A stretch of DNA of 21,049 bases from Flavobacteriaceae bacterium (GTDB lineage Bacteria > Bacteroidota > Bacteroidia > Flavobacteriales > Flavobacteriaceae): NCBI GenBank assembly GCA_949507465.1, contig CATEMS010000103.1, positions 1 to 21,049 on the forward strand, written 5' to 3'. Every line of letters starts with the position of its first letter. The first letter of the stretch is position 1. Position numbers and translations under genes: made by a program. Below, piece after piece: positions 6,946 through 13,930 of the stretch. The notes beneath the pieces were generated by a model. That model was given only the letters and a program-made list of their open reading frames with translations. It had not been told where the DNA came from and searched no databases.

Positions 6946-8070
6946 ATGACAAAAGAGTTTCTTGAGGTTCCTTTTTTGAAAAAAACACTTTTTCTTTTAG
7001 TTCTAGTGCTTTTTTCCTGCTCTGACGATGAGCAGATTATGGACTCACCCCCTACAACTAATTTATATTTTCCAGATATAAACTCAACCCAGTGGGAGAG
7101 AACACCCCCAGAACAACTAAATTGGCAAACATCAGCCATTGAAGACCTGTATGATTTTCTTGAACAAAATAACACCCGCGCCTTTGTGGTCTTAAAAGAT
7201 GGAAAAATTGTACTTGAAAATTATTGGGGTACAACAATTCAAAACACAGCACCCTTTGATCAAAACTCATTATGGTACTGGGCCTCTGCAGGTAAAACAC
7301 TTACATCATTTTTGGTAGGTATAGCTCAAGTTAACCAATTACTCTCTATTGAGGACTCCAGCGCTACCTATCTGGGCAATGGCTGGACAAGTCTTACCCA
7401 AAAACAAGAGGAGTTGATAAAAATCAAAAATCAACTCACCATGACTACTGGTTTGGAGTATGAGGTAGATGATCTAAACTGCACCACGCCCAAATGCCTA
7501 ACCTATAAAAGTGCTCCTGGAACAAACTGGTTTTATCACAATGCAACCTATACCCTTTTAAAAGATGTTATCGAAAATGCATCCAAAACCACATACAATG
7601 ACTTTACCAATCAAAAATTAAAAATAAAAATTGGAATGGGTGGAAGTTGGATTCAATCAAATTACAATAATGTGTACTGGAGTACGGCACGAGATATGGC
7701 TAGGTTTGGTCTTTTGATATTAAATGAGGGCGTATGGGATAACCAAGTGGTTTTAAGTGACACAAATTATTTTTCTAACATGGTAAATACTTCTCAACTA
7801 ATCAATGAATCATACGGCTACCTCTGGTGGCTCAATGGCAAAAATAGTTTGATACCACCAGGAGTAACGGTTCCTTTAAACACCTCTTTAGCTCCAAACG
7901 CGCCACAAGATTTAATTGCAGGGATGGGTAAAAATGGTCAATATCTTGATGTTATACCAAGTCAAAATCTAGTAATCATTCGTATGGGTGAAGCTCCAGA
8001 TAGTGATGATTTAGTGACCATCGATTTCCATAACCAAATGTGGAGCCGATTAAATGAAGTCTTACAATAA
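6946..8070 (+). CDS. Serine hydrolase lipoprotein (beta-lactamase/class C fold)
   Basis: A 374-residue lipoprotein of the serine beta-lactamase/PBP-like superfamily (Pfam Beta-lactamase). Signal segment 11-25 ends in a lipobox-like LFSC (Cys25), followed by SDDE, which fits the flavobacterial lipoprotein export signal, so surface exposure is likely. Catalytic motif SxxK is Ser114-Ala-Gly-Lys117 within WYWASAGKTLTS. The second motif is Tyr197-His-Asn199, and the third region is MGKNGQY near residue 326, in place of the KTG/HxG triad. GLEYEVDDLNC and ARDMARFGLLILNEG are typical of secreted class C-like esterases and peptidases. The substrate is unknown; true beta-lactamase activity is unlikely to be its main role. 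The start ATG follows the upstream stop by 2 bases, so translational coupling is probable. Confidence 0.87.
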   Translation: MTKEFLEVPFLKKTLFLLVLVLFSCSDDEQIMDSPPTTNLYFPDINSTQWERTPPEQLNWQTSAIEDLYDFLEQNNTRAFVVLKDGKIVLENYWGTTIQNTAPFDQNSLWYWASAGKTLTSFLVGIAQVNQLLSIEDSSATYLGNGWTSLTQKQEELIKIKNQLTMTTGLEYEVDDLNCTTPKCLTYKSAPGTNWFYHNATYTLLKDVIENASKTTYNDFTNQKLKIKIGMGGSWIQSNYNNVYWSTARDMARFGLLILNEGVWDNQVVLSDTNYFSNMVNTSQLINESYGYLWWLNGKNSLIPPGVTVPLNTSLAPNAPQDLIAGMGKNGQYLDVIPSQNLVIIRMGEAPDSDDLVTIDFHNQMWSRLNEVLQ

Positions 8071-8219
8071 CAACCACAAATACCCAACTTCTAACATGGG
8101 TTGATAACCCCCTCTTGCCCCTACTCCAAACACCGTATATGCCAAGGTAGGTTATTAATAAAAAGTACCCTATGTTAAAATAATCACAATCAATGGTGTA
8201 CCCTTTTGGGGATTCACCC

Positions 8220-8227
8220 TATTTTTG
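8220..8227 (+). promoter_or_regulatory. -7 promoter box of the small gene at 8263
   Basis: TATTTTTG matches TAnnTTTG exactly, with the start codon 35 bases downstream. A TTG at 8206-8208 is only 11 bases upstream, so the -33 element is weak. The surrounding block TTGGGG...CCCTATTTTTG resembles the one before the GH144 gene. Confidence 0.45.
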
Positions 8228-8262
8228 TAGGTTTATAAAAAATTGAAACTATCAAAGAAGAA

Positions 8263-8487
8263 ATGGATTTATTACAACAAGCAGCTGAGTTTGAAAAAGC
8301 TAAGATGAGTCATATGTCTACCAGTGACCGCGTACACGCATCACGAGAGGCCAAAAGGCTTGTGCTTGCTATCAACGAAATGTATAAAAAAACCAAAGAT
8401 GAAAAGCTAATGGACGCCATGAAGCGCATCACCGCGAAAAAGAAAAAAATAGAAGTTCGCCTCAAAGGTAGGTCTGAAATTTCTTAA
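8263..8487 (+). CDS. Small charged helical protein, function unknown
   Basis: A 74-residue protein that I recognise only as a Flavobacteriia-type small hypothetical. It is predicted almost wholly helical: an N-terminal helix (1-15), a TSDRVH turn (20-25), and a long helix (26-66) that ends in a strongly basic stretch (AKKKKIEVRLKGR, 58-70). There is no signal peptide, membrane segment or cysteine. The basic C-terminal half could bind nucleic acid or an acidic partner; this is inference from composition. Evidence that it is real: its own -7 box, an A-rich leader, and a strong terminator 15 bases after the stop. It stands alone, convergent with the carbonic anhydrase gene. Confidence 0.75.
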   Translation: MDLLQQAAEFEKAKMSHMSTSDRVHASREAKRLVLAINEMYKKTKDEKLMDAMKRITAKKKKIEVRLKGRSEIS

Positions 8488-8501
8488 TAGCATACACCAA
8501 C

Positions 8502-8537
8502 AAAAAAAGCCGCTTGAATTTCAAGCGGCTTTTTTTT
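8502..8537. terminator. Strong bidirectional intrinsic terminator
   Basis: A perfect 16-base stem (8502-8517 with 8521-8536) has a 3-base loop: seven A, the GC-rich core GCCGCTTGA, its complement, then eight T (8530-8537). It has the U-run on both strands, so it can end the small gene on the plus strand and the carbonic anhydrase transcript on the minus strand. Confidence 0.93.
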
Positions 8538-8548
8538 GATTGAATAAA

Positions 8549-9175
8549 TTACAACAATGATACCTCGCCGGTTTTTATGTCATACATAGCTCCTACTACT
8601 TTAATTTGACCAGAGGCCTCCATTTCACTTAAAACTGGGCTCATCGCTCTTAGGTTATCTATAGCCAAGTGTACATTTTTTATGGCTACTTGATTCACAA
8701 AATCAATGTTACCAGAGGTACGCATTGATGCATCTGTTGGTTCTGTTACCGCAGTAACAGCAGGAGCTATTTTATCTAGCATTCCTGTGAGGTTTCCTAA
8801 TGTAGCATGATCACATGCTCCTTTAACGGCACCACATGCTGTATGCCCTAAAATAACAACAACCTTAGTACCTGCTAGTTTTGTAGCAAACTCCATAGAA
8901 CCTAAGATATCAGTATTTACAAAGTTTCCTGCAATACGAATACTAAAGAGATCTCCAATACCCTGGTCAAAAACCAATTCTGCAGACACTCTAGAGTCTA
9001 TACAGTGTAATACTGTTGCAAATGGAAATTGTCCTGTGCTTGTATCTGCAACCTGTTGCCTTAAATCTCTAGAGACTTGAGTATTGGTTACAAATCTTTT
9101 ATTGCCATCTATTAATGATTGTAATGCTGTGTCAGGGGTCATGGCCGCCTGTGTTTGTTTTGTATGTGCTTTCAT
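8549..9175 (-). CDS. Beta-class carbonic anhydrase
   Basis: A 208-residue cytosolic enzyme interconverting CO2 and bicarbonate. The zinc-site motifs of the beta class are complete: Cys58-Ile-Asp60-Ser-Arg62 and His111-Thr-Ala-Cys114, giving zinc ligands Cys58, His111 and Cys114 and the Asp60/Arg62 dyad. The stretch LFSIRIAGNFVNTDILGSMEFA (77-90 and on) is also typical. No signal peptide is present; the short N-terminal extension (about 1-14) is polar. The start is 21 bases after the SulP stop, so the two are co-transcribed. SulP/carbonic anhydrase pairs and fusions are known in bacteria and are thought to couple bicarbonate entry to its conversion. The transcript ends in the strong terminator at 8502-8537. 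Confidence 0.95.
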   Translation of the reverse strand: MKAHTKQTQAAMTPDTALQSLIDGNKRFVTNTQVSRDLRQQVADTSTGQFPFATVLHCIDSRVSAELVFDQGIGDLFSIRIAGNFVNTDILGSMEFATKLAGTKVVVILGHTACGAVKGACDHATLGNLTGMLDKIAPAVTAVTEPTDASMRTSGNIDFVNQVAIKNVHLAIDNLRAMSPVLSEMEASGQIKVVGAMYDIKTGEVSLL

Positions 9176-9196
9176 AATTATACTTGTGCTTTAAAT

Positions 9197-10783
9197 TTAT
9201 TTTATTTTTGGTCTTAAGGTAAAAAAGTCGATAAAACTTTTTGGATTTTCTACAATCCCCCTTTCAGAAATTAATTTGATAAATATATTTCTAGTCTTTG
9301 CCTTTTCTTGAAAATCTTCTAAAATTTCGATGATATCATTGTCCAAATAACGTGTTTTTGTGACATCTAGCTCTAATCTACTGTCTTCAGGCAAAGCGTC
9401 TAATTCTTTTAAAATAGCCCCTTTGTTAAAAAAAGTAACTTCTTCTGCTAAGGTCATTTTTACTGTAACAGATCCATTGCTTTTATCTTCCATGTGTAAA
9501 AAATGTGAATTTTGATAACTCTTAATAAGTATAACAACAATACCCACCATTAAACCCATTGCTATTCCGACGAGTAAATCTGTAAAAACAATCCCCAGTA
9601 CAGTAATAGTGAAGGGTAAAAATTGTTTCCAACCAAGGGTGTACATTTTTTTAAACAATGAGGGTTTGGCAAGCTTATATCCCACAATAAGTAATATAGA
9701 AGCCAACACAGATAAAGGTATTTTGTTTAACAGTGTAGGAATCGATACTACAGAAATCAATAACAAGAAACCGTGTACAATGGCAGACAGCTTAGTTTTA
9801 CCACCAGATTGTATATTGGCAGAAGATCTAACAATAACTTGCGTTACAGGCAAACCACCAATTAAACCAGATACAATATTTCCAGCACCTTGGGCCAGGA
9901 GTTCTTTATTGGTAGGTGTGACTCTTTTTTGAGGATCTAACTTATCTGTTGCCTCAACACAAAGAAGGGTTTCCAGACTGGCAACAAGAGCGATGGTAAA
10001 TGCTGTAACCCATATGGCAGGATTTGTTATACCAGAAAAGTTTGGTGTGCTAAACTGTCCTAAAAACATATCAAAACTATCAGGAACTGGCACACTTACA
10101 AGATGTTGTTGGGTAATCCCAAAAACCTGACTGTCTTTAGTAAATATGAAATATAAAACGCCAAAGACAACGGCCACCAAAGGACCTTGTATGAGAGTAA
10201 ATATCTTTGCTTTTTTTGAAAGAACAGAACTCCACAATAGTAAAATTACCAAGGCGACCACTGCTATAATTGTTGGCCCAAGGCTTATACCATTAATAGC
10301 ATTTAAAATTCCAGAAAAGAAGGTATCACCTTCTACTTGAAAAAACATAAGATCAGCCTGTTTTGAGGCATCATAGCCAAAGAAATATGGAATCTGTTTT
10401 AAAATTATAATGATACCAATACCGGTGAGCATTCCTTTAATGACAGAGGATGGAAAATAATATCCAATGATACCTGCTTTTAAAAAACCAAATATCATTT
10501 GAATGACACCTCCTAAAACAACTGCTAATAGGAAATTTTCAAAACCTCCTAAACTACCAATAGCTGTAAGTACAATGGCGGCCAATCCGGCGGCTGGTCC
10601 ACTAACACCTATTTGAGAGCCACTCAAAATACCTACTAGTATACCCCCTACAATACCTGCAATTAGTCCAGAAAAAAGTGGAGCTCCACTGGCCAATGCA
10701 ATACCCAAGCAAAGCGGCAGGGCAACAAAAAATACAACGATACTTGCAGGTAAATCGCTTTTTAAATTTTTAAAAATATTCAT
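9197..10783 (-). CDS. SulP-family anion (probably bicarbonate) transporter with STAS domain
   Basis: A 528-residue inner-membrane transporter of the SLC26/SulP family. The membrane domain fills about residues 10-415 and shows family signatures: SGSQIGVSGPAAGLAAIV near 54-71 in the substrate-binding region, ESL/CVEATDKLDP near 270-280 and GGLPVTQVIVRSSANIQSGG shortly after. The cytosolic STAS domain is at about 439-505. SulP proteins carry sulfate, bicarbonate or other anions, often with Na+ or H+. The carbonic anhydrase 21 bases downstream makes bicarbonate the likeliest substrate, as with BicA-type SulP proteins, but this is context, not sequence proof. A candidate promoter lies 113 bases or less upstream, between this gene and the small gene at 10897. 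Confidence 0.93.
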   Translation of the reverse strand: MNIFKNLKSDLPASIVVFFVALPLCLGIALASGAPLFSGLIAGIVGGILVGILSGSQIGVSGPAAGLAAIVLTAIGSLGGFENFLLAVVLGGVIQMIFGFLKAGIIGYYFPSSVIKGMLTGIGIIIILKQIPYFFGYDASKQADLMFFQVEGDTFFSGILNAINGISLGPTIIAVVALVILLLWSSVLSKKAKIFTLIQGPLVAVVFGVLYFIFTKDSQVFGITQQHLVSVPVPDSFDMFLGQFSTPNFSGITNPAIWVTAFTIALVASLETLLCVEATDKLDPQKRVTPTNKELLAQGAGNIVSGLIGGLPVTQVIVRSSANIQSGGKTKLSAIVHGFLLLISVVSIPTLLNKIPLSVLASILLIVGYKLAKPSLFKKMYTLGWKQFLPFTITVLGIVFTDLLVGIAMGLMVGIVVILIKSYQNSHFLHMEDKSNGSVTVKMTLAEEVTFFNKGAILKELDALPEDSRLELDVTKTRYLDNDIIEILEDFQEKAKTRNIFIKLISERGIVENPKSFIDFFTLRPKIK

Positions 10784-10845
10784 AATATGTTTGTTTCACT
10801 GGAGAAAAATACCTCTCTAGTGTATTGTTAAAATGTAATGAAAAG

Positions 10846-10874
10846 AAAAATTATTTGCATCGCTTTTTGGGCAA
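10846..10874 (-). promoter_or_regulatory. Candidate promoter of the SulP/carbonic anhydrase genes
   Basis: On the minus strand TTG (10874-10872) is followed after 18 bases by TAATTTTT (10853-10846), seven of eight matches to TAnnTTTG. Spacing is in the usual range and the leader would be about 55 bases. It would allow the pair to be transcribed apart from the upstream small gene. Confidence 0.38.
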
Positions 10875-10896
10875 TACAAAAGTGAATGACAAGAAT

Positions 10897-11232
10897 TTAT
10901 GATTCTAACTCTGGAGGGGGATTGCTTATTTCTAAAAATACAGAGCCAAATATAGTGTTTGGTCCTTGAGCAATTTTATTTGAATATGAATTTGAGAAAA
11001 CAATAGTCAAAGGGGTATGATAGGTTGTTATTTTGTTTTCTTCAGAGGATTCTTTCTCTTGGTTGTTTTTGGTTTCATTTTCTTTCTCAGACTCTGTATC
11101 AATATCTATAACCACAACAGTATTTTCTCCAGAAATCAGAACAGAGCTCAGTATTGGCTGTCCTATAAAGAATAATAACACTGCTATACTAAGCAAGGTT
11201 TTATGGGCTTTTATGAAAGAAAATGTACTCAA
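10897..11232 (-). CDS. Small membrane-anchored protein upstream of SulP, TTG start
   Basis: A 111-residue protein that I cannot assign. Residues 1-12 are basic and polar, 13-35 form one hydrophobic segment (uncleaved anchor or signal peptide), 45-68 are a highly charged, Glu/Asn/Lys-rich linker, and 70-111 form a compact tail (TYHTPLTIVFSN... ending NPPPELES). The frame has no ATG near its beginning: the codon at 11232-11230 is TTG, preceded by GATATAAAA, and a stop lies eight codons upstream, so TTG is the likely start. It lies 113 bases upstream of SulP on the same strand and may be co-transcribed. An accessory role to the transporter is speculation. Confidence 0.6.
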   Translation of the reverse strand: MSTFSFIKAHKTLLSIAVLLFFIGQPILSSVLISGENTVVVIDIDTESEKENETKNNQEKESSEENKITTYHTPLTIVFSNSYSNKIAQGPNTIFGSVFLEISNPPPELES

Positions 11233-11255
11233 TTTTATATCAGTTTGTGTTAGTT

Positions 11256-11286
11256 AAAAACTAAGCTATGCTGGTTTGTATTACAA
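11256..11286 (-). promoter_or_regulatory. Candidate promoter of the small membrane protein gene
   Basis: On the minus strand TTG (11286-11284) is followed after 20 bases by TAGTTTTT (11263-11256), seven of eight to TAnnTTTG. The leader to the TTG start codon would be about 15-20 bases, typical of this phylum. Confidence 0.38.
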
Positions 11287-11317
11287 AAAAGGATGTGAAA
11301 CTATTTTTTATACCCCA

Positions 11318-11325
11318 CAAATATA
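11318..11325 (-). promoter_or_regulatory. Second -7 box upstream of the small membrane protein gene
   Basis: On the minus strand TATATTTG matches TAnnTTTG exactly. No good TTG lies 17-23 bases upstream, but a perfect palindrome (11352-11366) sits where an activator would bind. The leader would be about 80 bases. Confidence 0.35.
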
Positions 11326-11351
11326 ACAGCTACTTTGTAAATAATTTTAAA

Positions 11352-11366
11352 ATTAATAGTATTAAT
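11352..11366. repeat. Perfect 15-base palindrome upstream of the SulP region
   Basis: ATTAATA, one G, then TATTAAT is a perfect 7+7 inverted repeat. It is centred 34-41 bases upstream of the minus-strand -7 box at 11318-11325, an activator-like position. AT-only repeats arise by chance in such DNA, so it is a candidate regulator site only. Confidence 0.4.
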
Positions 11367-11401
11367 ACAAATTTAACCTTTGCTGCTAAAACCCAATACA
11401 T

Positions 11402-11434
11402 AAAAAAAACCTCAACATGTATCACATTGAGGTT
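11402..11434 (-). terminator. Intrinsic terminator of the gene at 11453-13636
   Basis: On the minus strand the stem AACCTCAA (11434-11427) pairs with TTGAGGTT (11415-11408), with an inner ATGT/ACAT pairing, and is followed by a run of eight T (complement of 11402-11409). It lies about 20 bases after the stop codon. Confidence 0.85.
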
Positions 11435-11452
11435 CTTTTCTGTGTGTTTTAT

Positions 11453-13636
11453 TTATTTAAATACAATTACTCGTTTGGAGGCTTTGTTTGAGCCGTTGGT
11501 CAATGACACAAAGAAAACACCCACCGGTTGAGCACTAAAATCTAAGGTAGTAGTGTGGCTTTGCCCATTGCTATCAAGCAGCCCATTTAACACCTGTTGC
11601 CCTATTGTATTGTAAACACTGTATGAAATAGCTCCAAAATCACGGGTTGTTGTGAAATTTAGCTCATATTGCTTTGAACCTACAGAGAGTATGGTGAACT
11701 CACCGCTGTTAAACTCCTGATCAATTACAGATAATGCTGTATTGCTAATGGTTTTTGTAAATGAATCATTAGGTGTATTGGCATCTTCAGCCAATAAGGT
11801 ACGAGCTTCAATCTCATACTCTTGTTGGGCTTCAGATAAATCTACAGTAGTATTAAAAGTGAAGGTAGCAGAGCTTTGTGGGGCAATTGTTTCTGTAAAT
11901 GTTTCTGTAGCTAATAAAGTACCGTCTACTCGTAACGCTATATCAAAATCCTGCTGAGGATCTGTACCAAAATTGAATATTTTTACTGTTACAGTTTCTG
12001 CGTCAGTTAAATCATCACCACTCACAGGTTGGTCAAAATTGTATACCCCTATATCTTCTGAGAAACCATTATTGAGGGTAAAAGAAGCAATACGTGTTCT
12101 CCATTGGTTCACCCCTTGAAAATATTCTGAAGTGTGCCAAAAGGTAACTCCATCTGGATCCATTGTAAGGTGTGCATAGTCTCCAAACCTGTTGGTGTTT
12201 GTTTGCCATCCTGTACCATCCCAGATAACACCTTCAGGAAAAGTCATTTGCCCAAGCTCATCTCCATTGTAACGACCCGTATATCTGATACTTGCCGCTG
12301 TGTTTTGGCTGCTTAAGTTGTATGCCATACCAATGTTTCCATCTTGGTCCATGGCAGAGCTGCTCATGTACCTACTCTCTCCATCTTCAGGAGCGTAAGT
12401 TCCTTCTTGAAATAAAGACCAAGAGCTGTCTGCGTCTGTGTTACGAAGCTCTATCCAACGGATACCTCCACGTTGGCCACCCATATCTTCATTAAAAGTG
12501 ATGACCCAAGAGTTATGATTTTGAAAACTTCTGTAATTTGCAGCATAACTGATTACTCCAGAGGCGCCATCCAAACGTTGATCTGTACTTGGCTGTCTAA
12601 AATCTCCCTGTCCGAATTGACGGAAAAAAGAATCGAAAGGAGCCGTTTCAATTTCCTGAGGTTGACTCACTGTTGAATTCCCTGGTGTTTCAAAGTCTGT
12701 ATCTATGGTCCAGACTTTTATGTGATCATACGATACGCCACCCCAAGACCCATCTTGTAAGTACACAATAAATGCTGGAGAGTCTGTATCTGCATCTGGG
12801 CCTACTAGATTTGCAGGTTCTGGACTTATCACTGTAAATGGGTTTCTTACAAATTGTGGCAAGCTGTATCCAATAATCGTTGGATCAGTATCACCATCTA
12901 TCATGGACTGTCTGTCTAAAACATAAACCTTATCTCCTTGGTTTTTATTTGCGGTTAGGTAATACCCATCATGCCAAACTGCGTAGTGAGGGTAATCTGG
13001 GAAAGAATCTAGTGGGTAATTGTATAAGTTGTAAGCTCCCGTTGGATCTGGAGTTTGAGAAACACCAATAATAAGGGCATTGGTACCTACATTGAACTGG
13101 CTAACAAAAAAACGATCAGCAAGGTGATCATACATCACAATAGGATCGCCATTATTGTTACCGTTTCCTAAAAAAGTACCAAGTGCCACCGGGCCGGTTA
13201 ATAGATTCCCAGTTTTATCAAATATTTTTACGACCAGGTTTACTGCATGGACATAGTGATTAGGTCCTACAGCGCCCGTTGGGTCTGGAGGAATCGCTTG
13301 TCCTTCTTGAATAGAAGCACCTTGAAAGTTTTGCAATACTGTTAAAGGATCTCTTGTTCCTTGCTCGCTCTGATATCCAGGATGTTGCCCCTCTAAAGGC
13401 AAATCGTTGGTGTCAATAACTGCATTTTTTTGTGTTGGATCAAATTTCTGCTTGATTTCTCTAGCATACTCAAACCCCTGTTCTTCCATTTGAGTAACAC
13501 TGGGCATGTTACGAAGCGCAATGGTTGTACCCATAAAAGTACCTTGAGATACAGAACTTGGGCCCATTGTTTGTTGAGACAATGCATTCCAGGAAAATAA
13601 AATAGCAAAGGCTACTAACAGATTTTTTAAATTCAT
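11453..13636 (-). CDS. Large T9SS-secreted protein, beta-propeller-like, function unknown
   Basis: A 727-residue secreted protein. Residues 1-20 form a signal peptide (ending WNALSQ). The core (about 95-520) opens with IPPDPTGAVGPNHYVHAVN (115-133) and continues with repeated D-x-D/WDGTGW/YAVWHDGYYLT-type segments that look like beta-propeller blades; no catalytic motif is recognisable. Residues of about 525-636 look like a CARDB-type Ig-like domain (VTVKIFNFGTDPQQDFDIAL...). Residues 637-727 are a T9SS type A sorting domain ending NKASKRVIVFK. It should be exported through the outer membrane and anchored at or released from the surface. Adhesion, binding or an undetected hydrolase activity are all possible. 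It is a single-gene unit with its own terminator and is divergent from purL. Confidence 0.85.
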   Translation of the reverse strand: MNLKNLLVAFAILFSWNALSQQTMGPSSVSQGTFMGTTIALRNMPSVTQMEEQGFEYAREIKQKFDPTQKNAVIDTNDLPLEGQHPGYQSEQGTRDPLTVLQNFQGASIQEGQAIPPDPTGAVGPNHYVHAVNLVVKIFDKTGNLLTGPVALGTFLGNGNNNGDPIVMYDHLADRFFVSQFNVGTNALIIGVSQTPDPTGAYNLYNYPLDSFPDYPHYAVWHDGYYLTANKNQGDKVYVLDRQSMIDGDTDPTIIGYSLPQFVRNPFTVISPEPANLVGPDADTDSPAFIVYLQDGSWGGVSYDHIKVWTIDTDFETPGNSTVSQPQEIETAPFDSFFRQFGQGDFRQPSTDQRLDGASGVISYAANYRSFQNHNSWVITFNEDMGGQRGGIRWIELRNTDADSSWSLFQEGTYAPEDGESRYMSSSAMDQDGNIGMAYNLSSQNTAASIRYTGRYNGDELGQMTFPEGVIWDGTGWQTNTNRFGDYAHLTMDPDGVTFWHTSEYFQGVNQWRTRIASFTLNNGFSEDIGVYNFDQPVSGDDLTDAETVTVKIFNFGTDPQQDFDIALRVDGTLLATETFTETIAPQSSATFTFNTTVDLSEAQQEYEIEARTLLAEDANTPNDSFTKTISNTALSVIDQEFNSGEFTILSVGSKQYELNFTTTRDFGAISYSVYNTIGQQVLNGLLDSNGQSHTTTLDFSAQPVGVFFVSLTNGSNKASKRVIVFK

Positions 13637-13930
13637 AGTGTAAAAATTTTGTGTTGTTTAGATTTTGTGCAATATACTTTTTTAAAGATGATTAGTTAGT
13701 TTTATTGAGCATACTTAACGGAACTTTAAGATTATTTTTTGAGCAATATAATAACCCAACAACCTGTGGGCTAATAAATCAACTCACAATAATCTCATAG
13801 ATGAATTTTTGGAAGATTAAAACTGTTAAAAAGTTTCTCATAACCTAAACCAAATCAAGTTTTTTCTATAAAAAAATTTGAGAAAAAAAACTACCTTTAC
13901 ACTTTAAAAACTATTGAAATCCCATCAAGA

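Noticed and set aside
8098..8110. GGGTT-GAT-AACCC hairpin after the serine hydrolase gene
   Set aside because: Five-base stem followed by CCTCTTGCCCC instead of a T-run; not convincing as a terminator.
11268..11531. Plus-strand open frame of 87 codons across the gap and the end of the 727-residue gene
   Set aside because: It overlaps the real terminator and C-terminal coding sequence of the minus-strand gene, has low-complexity AT-rich content and no recognisable domain.
13637..13930. Riboswitch or pur operator in the gap before purL
   Set aside because: The sequence is AT-rich without a purine-riboswitch core or a conserved stem set, and no exact -7 box with correct spacing was found; I see nothing I can support there.
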